Assembly: GCF_004210375.1 (NCBI RefSeq)
Contig: NC_134834.1
Coordinates: forward strand, 91,206,170 to 91,270,169
Length of the DNA stretch: 64,000 nt
DNA from: Tachypleus tridentatus
Lineage: Eukaryota; Arthropoda; Merostomata; Xiphosura; Limulidae
Direction of reading: 5' to 3'
The position numbers and the translations under genes were made by a program. Below the pieces are notes generated by a model, which was not told where the DNA came from, did not search any database, and saw only the letters and a list, made by a program, of their open reading frames with translations. Positions 47,641-58,375 of this stretch are shown here, one piece after another. The stretch's first letter is position 1. Every line of letters starts with the position of its first letter.

Positions 47641-47830
47641 AACGTGTAAAATTAACGTTTTCGTCTGAATTGACCTTAAAGCGATTTTAACGTCATACAT
47701 GTGGCGATAATCTAAGGTTACTTTTATTCTACCATTTTCAAAAATATATCCTAAACAATCAAATTAAATATTCAAAGTAATTGAACTCTAGAAAAAAATC
47801 ATAAAATTTGTTATAGAAACTTTATCTATC

Positions 47831-47903
47831 GCCTCCATAGCTCAGTGGTTAGAGCACTGGTCTTGTAAACCAGGGGTCGTGAGTTCGATCCTCACTGGGG
47901 GCT
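47831..47903 (+). tRNA. tRNA-Thr (anticodon TGT), intact, no intron
   Basis: This 73-nt sequence folds as a complete cloverleaf. The 7-bp acceptor stem pairs GCCTCCA with TGGGGGC, using T-G and C-G pairs. The D arm is GCTC/GAGC. The anticodon stem CTGGT/ACCAG encloses the loop CTTGTAA, giving anticodon TGT, which reads ACA threonine codons. The T arm GTGAG/CTCAC encloses TTCGATC, and the discriminator base is T. The internal Pol III promoter A box (TAGCTCAGTGG) and B box (GGTCGTGAGTTCGATCC region) are intact. CCA is not encoded, as expected in a eukaryote. A short T-run lies about 46 nt downstream (47949-47952) and could end transcription. Unlike the tRNA-like SINE heads in this window, this copy has no SINE body or tail, so it is a real tRNA gene and not a retroposon. 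Confidence 0.95.
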
Positions 47904-47948
47904 ATGGTAAAAACATTGTAGCAAGAATGTGTTAATACTTTACCTAAC

Positions 47949-47952
47949 TTTT
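47949..47952 (+). terminator. Possible Pol III T-run terminator of tRNA-Thr
   Basis: This is the first run of four T after the tRNA 3' end. Pol III usually stops at four or more T. The distance of about 46 nt is longer than typical, so a long trailer or a weaker upstream stop is possible. Confidence 0.4.
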
Positions 47953-48429
47953 CAAATTAAGACTTGAGTTTGTACTTTTGTTGCAACATATTTCTAGTTG
48001 TACGTCTTGGAGAATGTTTCACGTCAAACTTTATGATATTTAAATTTTTATATAAAAAAAAAGTATATCAAGGTTATTTTAATGTACACTAAATATTCAT
48101 GTGCGTAGTGTCGATTTTCTAATGTAAGATACTGCTATAAACTGTTTTAATACTCAGTTTGCGCTTACACTATAATTATTTTACTGAGACACATATTTAC
48201 ACAGCTGAATTTCCAGCTTTTCATGAACCAAAATATGCATTTTGACAAATAAGTCAAGTTGAAAGTGTCGGTTTTTAACGTAATTAGCTTTTCACAGAAA
48301 CAACTATTTTCTCCTTTTCTATTTCGAAACTTACACTGCAAACCTCTGTTTGCCTGTTTTACTTTAGGACAATCTTAAATCTCTTATAACGTTATGAAAT
48401 ACTCGAACTTCAAATAAACACTTCAGGAA

Positions 48430-48671
48430 TTTTGTTTTTGTTTGTTTTTTTAATTTCACACAAAGCTACTCGAGGGCTACCTGTGCTAGCCGTCCCTAAT
48501 TTATAGTGTAAGACCAGAGGGAAGGCAGCTAGTTATCACCACCCACAGCCAACTCTTGGGCTACTCTTTTACTAATGAATAGAGGGATTGACCGTCACAT
48601 TATAACGTCCCCAAGGCTGAAAGGGTGAGATTACGGGTCGAAAGCTTTAATCCACTTGGCCATGCTGGGCC
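48430..48671 (-). repeat. SINE family A with internal deletion
   Basis: About 40 bp of the tRNA-like head, including the B-box-like part, is missing: GGGTGAGATTACGGGTCG joins the body directly to the anticodon region. Confidence 0.92.
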
Positions 48672-49950
48672 TCATACTGCCGTTCCGAGCATTGAATTTT
48701 CTCCCGTAATAAAGATCACCTTCATAGCTTTCGCTAAGTCCATCCCATATTCCCGCATTTGACGAGCATGTTTCTACAACTAATCACAAACTTTGCCTTT
48801 TTTAACGATCATTTTCCAGCATCTTACGCTTTCTTTGAGGGAATTTTCTCTCAAGTATAAAACGACGTTCATTAGTTAATGTTTCGTTCTAAAATATCTT
48901 TGGCGTTAGTTTTGTTAGACCATTTAAAGATAATTTTAGAATGACTCAATAACTCCCACAGAATGAGCTTTTCTGTGCATCCAGCAAGTGCCAAAATTAC
49001 TATTCCAACACTTTTACTTATTTTAGTTACAAAAATAATATCACGAGAATCACTTCATTTAAATATAAAAAGTGTCGTACAAGCTTCTATAAAATTCCTC
49101 ACGTGCATCTAAATCTTTTGTTTTGGTTAATTTCAAGATTATCGCCAAAACAAAAGCTCGATATTAACCAAAGCAAAATATTTAGACGCAAATAAAACGT
49201 AAACCTAAAACATAAGTTTAAAAGTTATGCGTCGTTCAATATAAATCTCAAATATTCTATATGTATGAAAAACAAAGATGAAGTTAGTGTGTTAAAACAG
49301 GTGTAAATTTAAATTAATTTTTCCAGAATGGCTAAACTTTTATATCTCTGGAGTGAAAAAGCAGAATGTGCTAACTTAGCACTGTTCATGAAAACCACCA
49401 ATGTGAATGTTGAAACATTTGAAACAAACAGTGTGCCTCAATACACACCACACTAAGTCCAAGTAGTGAAAAAGAGATTTTCACCCACGAGTCACAATAG
49501 TTTCCTATATACACACACCACAGTAAGTTCAAGTGTTGGAAATTGTATTAATTTTCTGAGTGCCATACCCCCAGATCCTCCTCAACTTAACTACCTTTGA
49601 CAGCAAGACAACTGTTTTCATCAGCTCCTTATAATTTCAATCTATCATTGTACAACCTGCATGTTTATCCAAGCACCTCAACTTTGTAAGTTCTTCCTAT
49701 ACTATTCAATCCTCAACACAACACTTACCTGTTTAAGAATTCTGGTTTATTTCGATTCTTGAAAGTAGAAACCTAGAAAGAGAAACATTTATGTTTCCTA
49801 AGAAGTTTAATTTAAAAAGCATAAAACATTAGTTTTGTTAAACGTAATTCAGTCTCAACGGTTACACACTGTTAGGTATAAGACTTAGTTATTCCTGTTG
49901 TATTTTTACTGGCATCACATCTTAAAATATGGTCTTTCAATACACAACGC
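48672..49950. other. AT-rich spacer, nothing recognised
   Basis: A short imperfect repeat (ACACACCACACTAAGTCCAA near 49444 and ACACACCACAGTAAGTTCAA near 49510) is the only structure seen. Confidence 0.6.
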
Positions 49951-50148
49951 CACACGTTAGCCACAGGGCCACGTCTAGTCGTTATAACACTACTCACTAT
50001 CCATTAGGCCACGCCTAGACCTTATAGCACTGCACGATAGCCACAAAGTGACGCATAGTCCTTATAGTACCACACGCTAATCACAAGGACACGCCTAGTC
50101 GTTTTAGTGCCACGTGTTAACCATAAGGCCACATCTAGTCCTTACATA
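49951..50148. repeat. Degenerate ~40-bp tandem array, about 5 units
   Basis: Core words CCACA.GGCCACG.CTAGTC and TTATA..AC recur at about 40-bp spacing (for example GCCACGTCTAGTCGTTATA, GCCACGCCTAGACCTTATA, GACGCATAGTCCTTATAG). Units are clearly diverged, so the array is old. Confidence 0.75.
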
Positions 50149-50621
50149 AATAGATCTTCTTTGTTACTATACATTCATGTATATAAAGAGAGATTGGCCT
50201 AAGATAATTCATGAAAGTTATTTCACGCCAACAATATGGCATCTGGACTTCACACTAAAAGCAACAAGACATCAGCAAGTCTGCCGAACACTAGAAAAAA
50301 ACTGTCTTTCTGGTACATTCAAAGTTAATAATTGTTTTAAAAACGTTATTTGAGTGATGAAAAACTCAATTTATGGAAACAAATATAATTAAAAAATGAA
50401 CTCGTGATACACTACGTAGCAAGGCATACTTGGAATTTATGATATTTTAATTACGACAGAATTGAGTCAATGTAACAAAATAATGTTAACCATACGCCTA
50501 TCTCATTGTCTGTAAATTAGGCATTTGATGTTGTCTTTATATGTAAATAACTAGTCGCTTAGTCAGTTTTACACGAAAATATAGTAGTAGTAGTTTAATG
50601 ACCCTACAGATTACGACAGTT

Positions 50622-50846
50622 TACCTCAGTGTGAAAAAAATCTTTACAAAATGCAGAGCAGTTTGAAACTGACGTATTAAAATCAGAATGGTAATTAGAT
50701 GTTGGTAAATTATCTAATAAAACAGCTTTCAGTTTATCTTTAGTGTCTGTAGTCACTTTACAAGGCACGTTGCTTGATCCAAGAGTATATCGTATATTGA
50801 AATTGATGTTCAGTAAAAGTATATACCATTGCATTTGATCAATCAT
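50622..50846 (-). CDS. Candidate coding exon, unknown product
   Basis: On the minus strand, an ATG at 50846 opens 75 codons reading MIDQMQWYILLLNINFNIRY, then SNVPCKVTTDTKDKLKAVLL and ending CKDFFHTE. They run to CTGAG|GTAAAC, a good donor, in phase 0. The mixed composition, with four cysteines or possible N-glycosylation sites (NTS, NCS), looks more protein-like than most frames here. Upstream is purine-rich (GAAGAAGAGTAG) and makes a poor acceptor, so an initial exon is more likely than an internal one. Without splicing the frame stops five codons later. There is no recognised domain, and chance is a real alternative. Confidence 0.25.
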
Positions 50847-51644
50847 CTACTCTTCTTCAAGAAGCATACCCATCAAATTAACATGGTGGTTGCATGCGTT
50901 ATCATATAATAAACTAAGGCCAGTACTAAATCCACCAGCGTGTGGCGCCACAGCGTGTTGTAGGCTGTGGTACCTGTAATGAATTACATCAATCGTACTA
51001 TTCAGAGAGTTCAAAATACTTCAGGGTTATTCATTATGCTATGAAATAAGACATGTGTGCAAAAAGTACCATAAAGACTTACTATTCAAGGCATGGGGAA
51101 CAGTCATAACTTACTAAAGAAAGTTAAACCTAGTTTGACCTTCGAATGAGAAGTAACATAAGTTTTCAACTTATTTTATAATATGACCTGTTAAACAGAA
51201 ATGAAATAGATATACCTCTATCATCCGGAATCCTTATTGGACTGAAACTCAGCCCTAAGACAGATCAACAAGGGTCAGTTCTGAATTATCCTTCTCAATC
51301 AGAAACATATCGATATGAAATCCCTTAGCAGGTTAATTTTCAAATGAGTAATTAAACTTTGAATTTTCCTAAAACAACTTTTAAATCTGTACTCAACAGG
51401 TCTGCACTACTTCTGATGAATGTCTATTAAAACACTTCATTAAAGCTGGTCAGTTTGTGTTCGAAGAAAACCCACACACAGCTAGTTCATTACGCAAAAA
51501 TTAATGGGAAATAGGAATGTTTTATCCATATTTTTCCTTCGTTAGAAGCAAACAACTACCACTGAAGAATAAATTTCTGTCTTTCGATGGTTCTTGGTTT
51601 ATAATTTTCATTTTTATATTTAATCTGTATTTTAACTAACGAGT

Positions 51645-51731
51645 TACAGATAATTGCAGAATACTCACTAAGATACCCTGATGTATAGGTAAACACTAGA
51701 ATAATAATTAATGATCAAAATTAAATACTAA
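51645..51731 (+). repeat. Direct repeat, copy 1 (partner at 54331)
   Basis: Shares GATAATTAATGATCAAAATTAAA-like words, ATTGCAGAATAC and CACTAAGATACCCTGA with 54331-54413 at roughly 88-90% identity. The two copies flank 2.6 kb that holds the GC-rich patch and the 39-bp array. Confidence 0.8.
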
Positions 51732-52219
51732 ATCCACATGTAAAGAACTTGTACCTAAATCAGGGTAACTAATAATTTACTTGCTTTTTTATTCCCAATT
51801 CCCAAACATAATTAACTTAGGTAACTCTATTCATTTCTTAATGGACATCCAGCTCGTTCACAATTATTCAATGGACCTACTATAAAAACTTTTGTAGATA
51901 TGTCATTTCCCTTCTTGAATGTTTTGGCTTATGGTCATATATTTTAGTACAAGTGACCTGAACAGGCTTATACATCTGCTGAATACTGCGTTTTAGAGCT
52001 CGAACACGCCATACCCCATATTTTAACCTCAGACTACACATACAATTTACTACTTATACTGTAATCTGTATACACTTTTTCCATCTGTTGTCTTCAGTAC
52101 ACAAATCACAATAATTACACAATAACAATGAGATATCAGGATGTTAAGAAACTTCGTCAACTACACAAACCTAATACCACTTATACACAAACCTAATACC
52201 TCTCACTAATTCTCTCTCA

Positions 52220-52640
52220 TATGGTGGATCTCACCTTAAGTTCAAACACTTTAGTTCTTGCAGTATCGGCCCACATTCGTCTTCCTCTCTCAAGTTAACC
52301 CAACCATCTGACTCAGTTTTTACTGGCAGTTTTTCTAATCTTCCCTATCCAAACTCCACATTCATTCCCATCCTGATCGCTACCAACGTTTCAGACTACT
52401 CCCACCCAACATCTTGTCCATACCAGTCCTCGGAATGATTCAAACACAAATTTCACTTTTTCATCAACATCTAGTCTATAGCGAACGATCTCGACTGTTG
52501 AGGTAACCCTAACTGCATGCTCCGAGCTCCACGATCTTCTCCAGCCAACCATGTCCCACTTCTCCTGCAGAACTTCATTCATCAGAACACCTTAGTTCCG
52601 TTTTCTCTCAGGTTAACTGGATCACTCTACGAGCTTTGGT
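52220..52640. other. GC-richer, C/T-biased unique segment
   Basis: CTCTCTCATATGGTGGATCT through TTTTCTCTCAGGTTAACTGG has about balanced GC, unlike its flanks. The minus strand has a 63-codon frame (MNEVLQEKWDMVGWRRSWSS onward) of coding-like composition but with no recognised domain or splice sites. A gene relic or unknown repeat are the options. Confidence 0.3.
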
Positions 52641-52801
52641 CTAACTCCATCAGTGTAATGATTTTCATAGGATGTTACTGACATGTTAGATGAGTATACA
52701 CATGAAACATAACGCAAAAACTTATATTCTTAACAATCTACTGACCACTCCTCTACAATAAGTTTGCATATAAAACTAATTTTTCCTCAACTTGTAGCCA
52801 A

Positions 52802-54068
52802 ATGTTACAGAAATATTCAACTAATAATGTTTACTATTAAAACATGTTGTAGAAGTAAGTTTATAATGTTTGTTATTATAATATGGTTTAGAAGTAGCTT
52901 AATAATGTTTTATATTAAAACGTGTTGTAAAAGTAACTCAATAATGTTTGCTATTAAAACATGTTGTAGAAGTAACTCAATAATGTTTGCTATTAAAATA
53001 TGTTGTAGAAGTAACTCAATAATGTTTGCTATTAAAACATGTTGTAGAAGTAACTCAATAATGTTTGCTATTAAAACATGTTGTAGAAGTAACTCAATAA
53101 TGTTTGCTATTAAAATATGTTGTAGAAGTAACTCAATAATGTTTGCTATTAAAACATGTTGTAGAAGTAACTCAATAATGTTTGCTATTAAAATATGTTG
53201 TAGAAGTAACTCAATAACGTTTGCTATTAAAACATGTTGTAGAAGTAACTCAATAATGTTTGCTATTAAAACGTATTGTAGAAGTAACTCAATAATGTTT
53301 GCTATTAAAACATGTTGTAGAAGTAACTCAATAATGTTTGCTATTAAAATATGTTGTAGAAGTAACTCAATAACGTTTGCTATTAAAACATGTTGTAGAA
53401 GTAACTCAATAATGTTTGCTGTCAAAACGTATTGTAGAAGTAACTCAATAATGTTTGCTATTAAAATATGTTGTAGAAGTAAGTTAATAATGTTTATTAG
53501 TAAAACATGTTGTAGAAGTAAGTTAGTAATGTTTGCTATTAAAACGTATTGTAGAAGTAACTCAATGATGTTTGCTATTAAAACATGTTGTAGAAGTAAG
53601 TTAATAATGTTTATTAGTAAAACATGTTGTAGAAGTAAGTTAATAATGTTTATTAGTAAAACATGTTGTAGAAGTAACTCAATAATGTTTGCTATTAAAA
53701 CGTATTCTAGAAGTAACTCAATAATATTTGCTATTAAAACATGTTGTAGAAGTAAGTTAATAATGTTTATTAGTAAAACATGTTGTAGAAGTAACTCAAT
53801 AATGTTTGCTATTAAAACGTATTGTAGAAGTAAGTTAATAATGTTTATTAATAAAACATGTTGTAGAAGTAAATTAGTAATGTTTGCTATTAAAACGTAT
53901 TGTAGAAGTAACTCAATAATGTTTGCTATTAAAACATGTTGTAGAAGTAAGTTAATAATGTTTATTAGTAAAACATGTTGTAGAAGTAACCAATAATGCT
54001 TGCTATTAAAGCGTATTGTAAAGTAAATTAATAATGTTTATTAATAAAACATGTTGTAGAAGTAAGTA
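52802..54068. repeat. 39-bp tandem array (~32 units)
   Basis: The unit is AAGTAACTCAATAATGTTTG followed by CTATTAAAACATGTTGTAG. The left half is nearly uniform. The right half mixes in a second type, AAGTTAATAATGTTTATTAG. Unit length stays 39 bp until about 53985, where two small losses occur, so one forward frame stays open from the ATG at 52827 to 53996 (13-residue repeats such as SNSIMFAIKTCCR). A minus-strand frame is also open for 171 codons. Differences between units mostly change the amino acid, which argues against selection on a protein. I treat it as a minisatellite, not a gene. Confidence 0.93.
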
Positions 54069-54174
54069 ATTTAATGATGTATGAATTCATTATTTTCTTC
54101 CTTCTGGGAACCAGCAATGTTTCTATCAATGTTTAAATGATATAATAAAAGGGTTCGATGAACAAAATATTTTA

Positions 54175-54277
54175 TAGCAAATGCACATAGGGATATCTTC
54201 TGTGACCACTTAATGGAATCGAACCTCTTATTTTATCGTTACGAGTCCGTAACTTTACCGCTGTCCCACCTGGACAC
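54175..54277 (-). repeat. tRNA-like SINE, diverged (family B/C)
   Basis: GCAAATGCACATAGGGATAT, GGAATCGAACCTCTTATTTT and AACTTTACCGCTGTCCCACC. It lies about 105 bp after the 39-bp array. Confidence 0.75.
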
Positions 54278-54330
54278 GACAAATGTTTCTAGAGCTGTTT
54301 ATCATAAATAATCAATGAAAACTAAGCGTT

Positions 54331-54413
54331 GCAGACAATTGCAGAATACCCACTAAGATACCCTGAAGTATAGGTAAACACCAGCATAATAATTAATGAT
54401 CAAAATTAAACAC
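54331..54413 (+). repeat. Direct repeat, copy 2 (partner at 51645)
   Basis: Same element as 51645-51731 in the same orientation. It could be a dispersed repeat of unknown type or the flank of a duplicated segment. Confidence 0.8.
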
Positions 54414-55075
54414 TGGCTCACAAGTTAGAACACAGTAGAACTTCGTTTCAGATGGCAGAATACAGCCATTTTAAACACTGTTACTATGTTTCGTTAATGT
54501 CCCAGATGTGAGATGTTTTGTGTGTTTTTTTTCTTTACCAGTGTTCGACTGTGAGACTTATTTGCTAAAACTGCCAAGTTTTATTCCCTATCTCTGCACT
54601 AACGACTCCAGGTTCATTAATGAAGGACATGGTTATTGAATATCACGTGTTTGGGTGGTAACGGCTTGTACATACAACGAACTTCTAGTGCATGTTTCTG
54701 TTCGTTACTGGCACTGCACCATGGCAACAGCAGGCATTATCCAATACACGCGTTGCTTAACGCTAGAATGTGGTTGCTCATTACGACAGCTAGCGCGGAT
54801 GCTGCATTCTAAGTAACCGAAATTGCCAACTTTGACTTAGATACAAATAATCTCAAAATTTCCAGTTATAGGTACTTAATGAGTAAGAGAAGACCTTTGT
54901 TAGTAAAAATTACCCATATCTCAACGAATTATGCAGTAAAAACTCGCATGTCTTATGCCAGTTATCTTTATTACACAAGTTGGATAACCTGCTGTTGTCA
55001 AATAACCCAACGCAATAAAGCACTTCGAATAAAAAATACATTCTGAAAAGTTTTGTGATGTAAATTACAATGTAA

Positions 55076-55190
55076 CCTCTCAATAGCTCAGTGTTAAGCG
55101 TAGGGCTTATAACTCTAGCATTCAGGACTCGACACCCGATGCGAGCACACAATAGATAGTCGGTTGTGCTACTTTGTGTGAGTTTTGTTC
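55076..55190 (+). repeat. tRNA-like SINE, diverged (family C)
   Basis: CCTCTCAATAGCTCAGTGTT, TTCAGGACTCGACACCCGAT and ATAGATAGTCGGTTGTGCTA followed by CTTTGTGTGAG. Confidence 0.75.
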
Positions 55191-55532
55191 ACTAAGTATT
55201 CAATTTCTATAATGACACATAAGGAGAAAAGCAATTTTACTTACCAGAGGAAATGCCCCTAATTGGCATTTCGGTTGAAAAAGTCATTAGGTATCGAACA
55301 AGATGTTAATGCGATACCATTTTGTTTCTTTACCCTCTGAAGCAGTAATTATAATATTGATTGAATTTTGTGCTTTGAGAAAAGTTTAGAGTATTGAAAA
55401 TACAATATATTACAAGCTTATGCTCATAGCATGGATTACGATGTAGCTCTCCGTTGGCACAGCTGCAAACTTGATGGCTTATACAACTGATAATCGGTAT
55501 TCAATGCTGCTGGTTGTAGGTACAGCTGAGAT

Positions 55533-55655
55533 GTCTCTCGCTAGTACAACGATAAGTCTATGGATTTCAACGCTAAAATCAGGGGTTCGATTTCCCTTGG
55601 TAGACCGAGCAGATAACCCAATGTGTAGCTCTACTCTTGGAAAGAAACAAACGAA
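55533..55655 (+). repeat. SINE family B
   Basis: CTCTCGCTAGTACAACGATA, ATCAGGGGTTCGATTTCCCT and GAGCAGATAACCCAATGTG; the 3' end resembles family C (TGTAGCTCTACTCTTGG). Confidence 0.85.
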
Positions 55656-55785
55656 TTACGATTAGTTTAAATAGTTTTATTATGTGAGACTATAAGAAGC
55701 CGATCAATATATAGTTCACATTAATATTATGATATGAATAGACGAACTATAAAAAAATACTTATGTTTTTAACAACCTCTTCCAG

Positions 55786-56054
55786 TTCGGTTTCGTTTGA
55801 ATTTCGCGCAAAGCTGCACGAAAACATCCGCGCTAGCCGTCCTTAATTTAGCAGTGTAAAACTAGATAAAGGGAAGGCAGCTAGTCAGCACCACCCAACT
55901 CTTAAGTTACTCTTTTACCAACGAATAGTGGGATTGATAGTCACTTTATAGCGCCCTCACAACGGAAATGGCAAGCATGTTTAGTGCGACAGCGATTCGA
56001 ATCCGCGACCCCCAGATTATGAGTCGAGTGCCTTAACCATCTGGCCATGCTGGA
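55786..56054 (-). repeat. SINE family A inserted at the head of a family-C SINE
   Basis: Flanked by AACCTCTTCCAG (55774-55785) and AACCTCCTCCAG (56055-56066), a 12-bp duplication with one mismatch. The right copy leads straight into the family-C SINE at 56057. Confidence 0.92.
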
Positions 56055-56056
56055 AA

Positions 56057-56180
56057 CCTCCTCCAGCGGCTCAACGATACATCTAAGAGTGTGTAATGCT
56101 AAAAATCAAGTTTCGAAACATGCAGTGGGCTCAGCACAGATAGCCTATTTGTGTATTTTGCGCTTAACAACAAATAAACA
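56057..56180 (+). repeat. Family-C SINE, host of a family-A insertion
   Basis: CCTCCTCCAGCGGCTCAACG, AAGTTTCGAAACATGCAGTG and GGCTCAGCACAGATAGCCTA; ends TTTGCGCTTAACAACAAATA. Confidence 0.88.
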
Positions 56181-57214
56181 AATTTTCCTTAAGCTCTTAT
56201 TTCCGTAATAATGAATTATATAGATTTCTGGTACACAGTATTTTGTCATGTCTGATGAAAACGAGAGAAATATTTAACACACACACAAACACACAAGTGT
56301 ATATATATTTACACATGGTATAAATATATTGTCATATTGTCATCTAACGAATACTTGGTCTCATGGATTCTAAATAAGTTATAATATTATTACAATAATA
56401 AACTGTACTGGTTTAGCCATGCAGCTCTTTAGAAGTTTATAATATTGTTACGCTCACCTGTTTTAAGTTTATCATTCAGTTGGTTAAACATTTAATAAAA
56501 ACACATCTACACATCACTGGATCAAACTGAGTTCTTGCTTTCGACAGTCCTTCACTGTCTAATAATTCAGTCTGGTCTTTTATCTTATGTAATATAATCG
56601 TTATTTTATGTAGATCTTAATAAAACAAAGAACATCCGCAAATCTCAGGAAACCAGTACCATAACAGAAACCTTAAATCAAAAATTTGGACGAAAAACCA
56701 AACATTAGAACCTCGTGGACTGAGTGTGAGAAATGAGAGGAGAGAGAGAGAGATGAATATAACGGGCAACAGTCGAGAACCAGATCATGGTAAATACCTA
56801 GTTCTAAAACCATCCAACGCGCAAATGGACACGAAAAAATTATGAAAATCAGGAAAAATTATGAGGAAGAAAGAAGTAAAGGAAGACAAAGACAGATGCT
56901 GATACCAACAGTTGTCAAGATCCTGGAAATCACCACTATAGAAATGATAAGAGACAGCTATCTTTCAACTATGTTCACCAACGCTCTAGATGTGAATGGT
57001 ACCTAGAGAGAAAGAGAGAGAATATTAGGATAAAGGGTGTAAAATTATTTATTTAACTTATATGTGATTAATGAAGTTATTTTGCACTTTTTTAATAATC
57101 TAATTTATGACAGTTCTTCCAAATTTTATTTCAGTACTTAAAGTATTTTCTCATAATAGATGTAGCTTGTAGATATGTATCTCTCTATGTATGTAACCCG
57201 AAATAATAAGTACA
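56181..57214. other. AT-rich spacer with AG run
   Basis: AG-rich microsatellite at about 56733-56751; 56600-57010 is purine-rich without a long frame. Confidence 0.6.
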
Positions 57215-57481
57215 ATGTGGCGGCATCTAATGAATAGCACCACAAACAACAGTAAAAAGCTTCACTCTTTGGGTATTCAAGATTCAGACAATAAGAACAA
57301 TAGCTATGATATGTGCAACACCCATTTCTTTATCACAGAACACAATTTTCAACAAAGATGCCCTCCTCAGAACAAGAACATGACTTTCACCTGGACTGTA
57401 CGCGAGGGTTTTATTATATATTTGTTGATGACATTTGTAGATATAGTAATAAAATTTCCAGTTCTTAAAAAAATTCAATAA
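57215..57481 (+). CDS. Candidate ORF, 88 codons, possible single-pass membrane protein
   Basis: ATG at 57215 opens MWRHLMNSTTNNSKK, with possible N-glycosylation sites NST, NNS and NMT and two Cys (DMCNTHFF, QRCPPQ). A hydrophobic segment GFIIYLLMTFVDIVI near residue 67 follows, then a basic end PVLKKIQ and TAA. An AATAAA overlaps the stop region (57477-57482). The order (polar outside, one membrane helix, short basic tail) is plausible but unrecognised, and a 64-codon frame is also open on the other strand. Confidence 0.15.
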   Translation: MWRHLMNSTTNNSKKLHSLGIQDSDNKNNSYDMCNTHFFITEHNFQQRCPPQNKNMTFTWTVREGFIIYLLMTFVDIVIKFPVLKKIQ

Positions 57482-57750
57482 AGGGTACCACTTTCAATAC
57501 ATAAAGAAACATTAGTATATCATTACCACAATCCGAACAATTTTTTCCTTGTAGAAATTCCAAGAAAAATCCTTTTTTTTCAAAAATGAACACTTTTTCT
57601 AAACTTTCTCAATGAGGTATCAATATGATGATTAGTAATTACTAGTACAAACAGCCACCCAAAGTGAGGCGTTTCTGCTATTTAAGTGTAATGCCAGTAA
57701 TAAACGGTAAACGCGTTTCAAAATTGTTTTATGATCAGTGGCGGATTTAA

Positions 57751-58029
57751 CGTTTTTTGTTTATTTTTTTAATTTCGTGCTAAGCTACTCGAAAACTATC
57801 TGCGCCACCGTCCCTAATTTAGCAGTGTAAGACTAGAGGGAAGGCAGCTAGTCATCACCACCCATCGCCAACTCTTAGGCTACTCTTTTACCAACGAATA
57901 GTAGGATTGACCGTGACATTATAACGCTCCCACGGCTGAAAAAGCGAACATATTTGGTGTGACGGGGATTCGAACCCGCGACCCTCAGATTACGAGTCGA
58001 ATATTTTAGCCACCTGGCCATGCTAGGCC
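57751..58029 (-). repeat. SINE family A (left arm of inverted pair)
   Basis: Flanked by GCGGATTTAA (57741-57750) and GCGTATTTAA (58030-58039). It lies head-to-head with the copy at 58092. Confidence 0.94.
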
Positions 58030-58091
58030 GCGTATTTAAGGTTGTGTGGACCTATAGGCTAATAATTTTTGTGGGCCCTACATCTCCTGTA

Positions 58092-58375
58092 GGCCCGGCA
58101 TGGCCAGGTGGTTAAAGCACTCGACTCGTAATCTGAGGGTCGTGGGTTCAAATCCCTGTCACACCCAACATGCTCGCCCTTTCAGCCATGGGAGCGTTAT
58201 AATGTGACTGTCAACCCCACTATTCGTTGGTAAAAGAGTAGCCCAAGAATTGACGGTGGATGGTGATGACTAGCTGCCTTCCTTCTAGTCTTACAATGCT
58301 AAATTATGGACGACTAGCGCAGATAGCCCTCGAGTAGCTTTGTGCGAAATTTAAAACAAACAAACAAACAAACCA
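58092..58375 (+). repeat. SINE family A (right arm of inverted pair)
   Basis: Full-length copy from GGCCCGGCATGGCCAGGTGG to AGCTTTGTGCGAAATTTAAA plus AAAC repeats. It is 62 bp from the opposite-strand copy. Confidence 0.95.

Noticed and set aside
50941-50952. 12-bp perfect palindrome TGTGGCGCCACA
   Set aside because: Too short to call a site on its own; no dyad-linked structure around it.
52764-53996. 410-codon open frame
   Set aside because: Translation of the 39-bp array; its nominal start is TTG, the opposite strand is also open, and unit differences mostly change residues.
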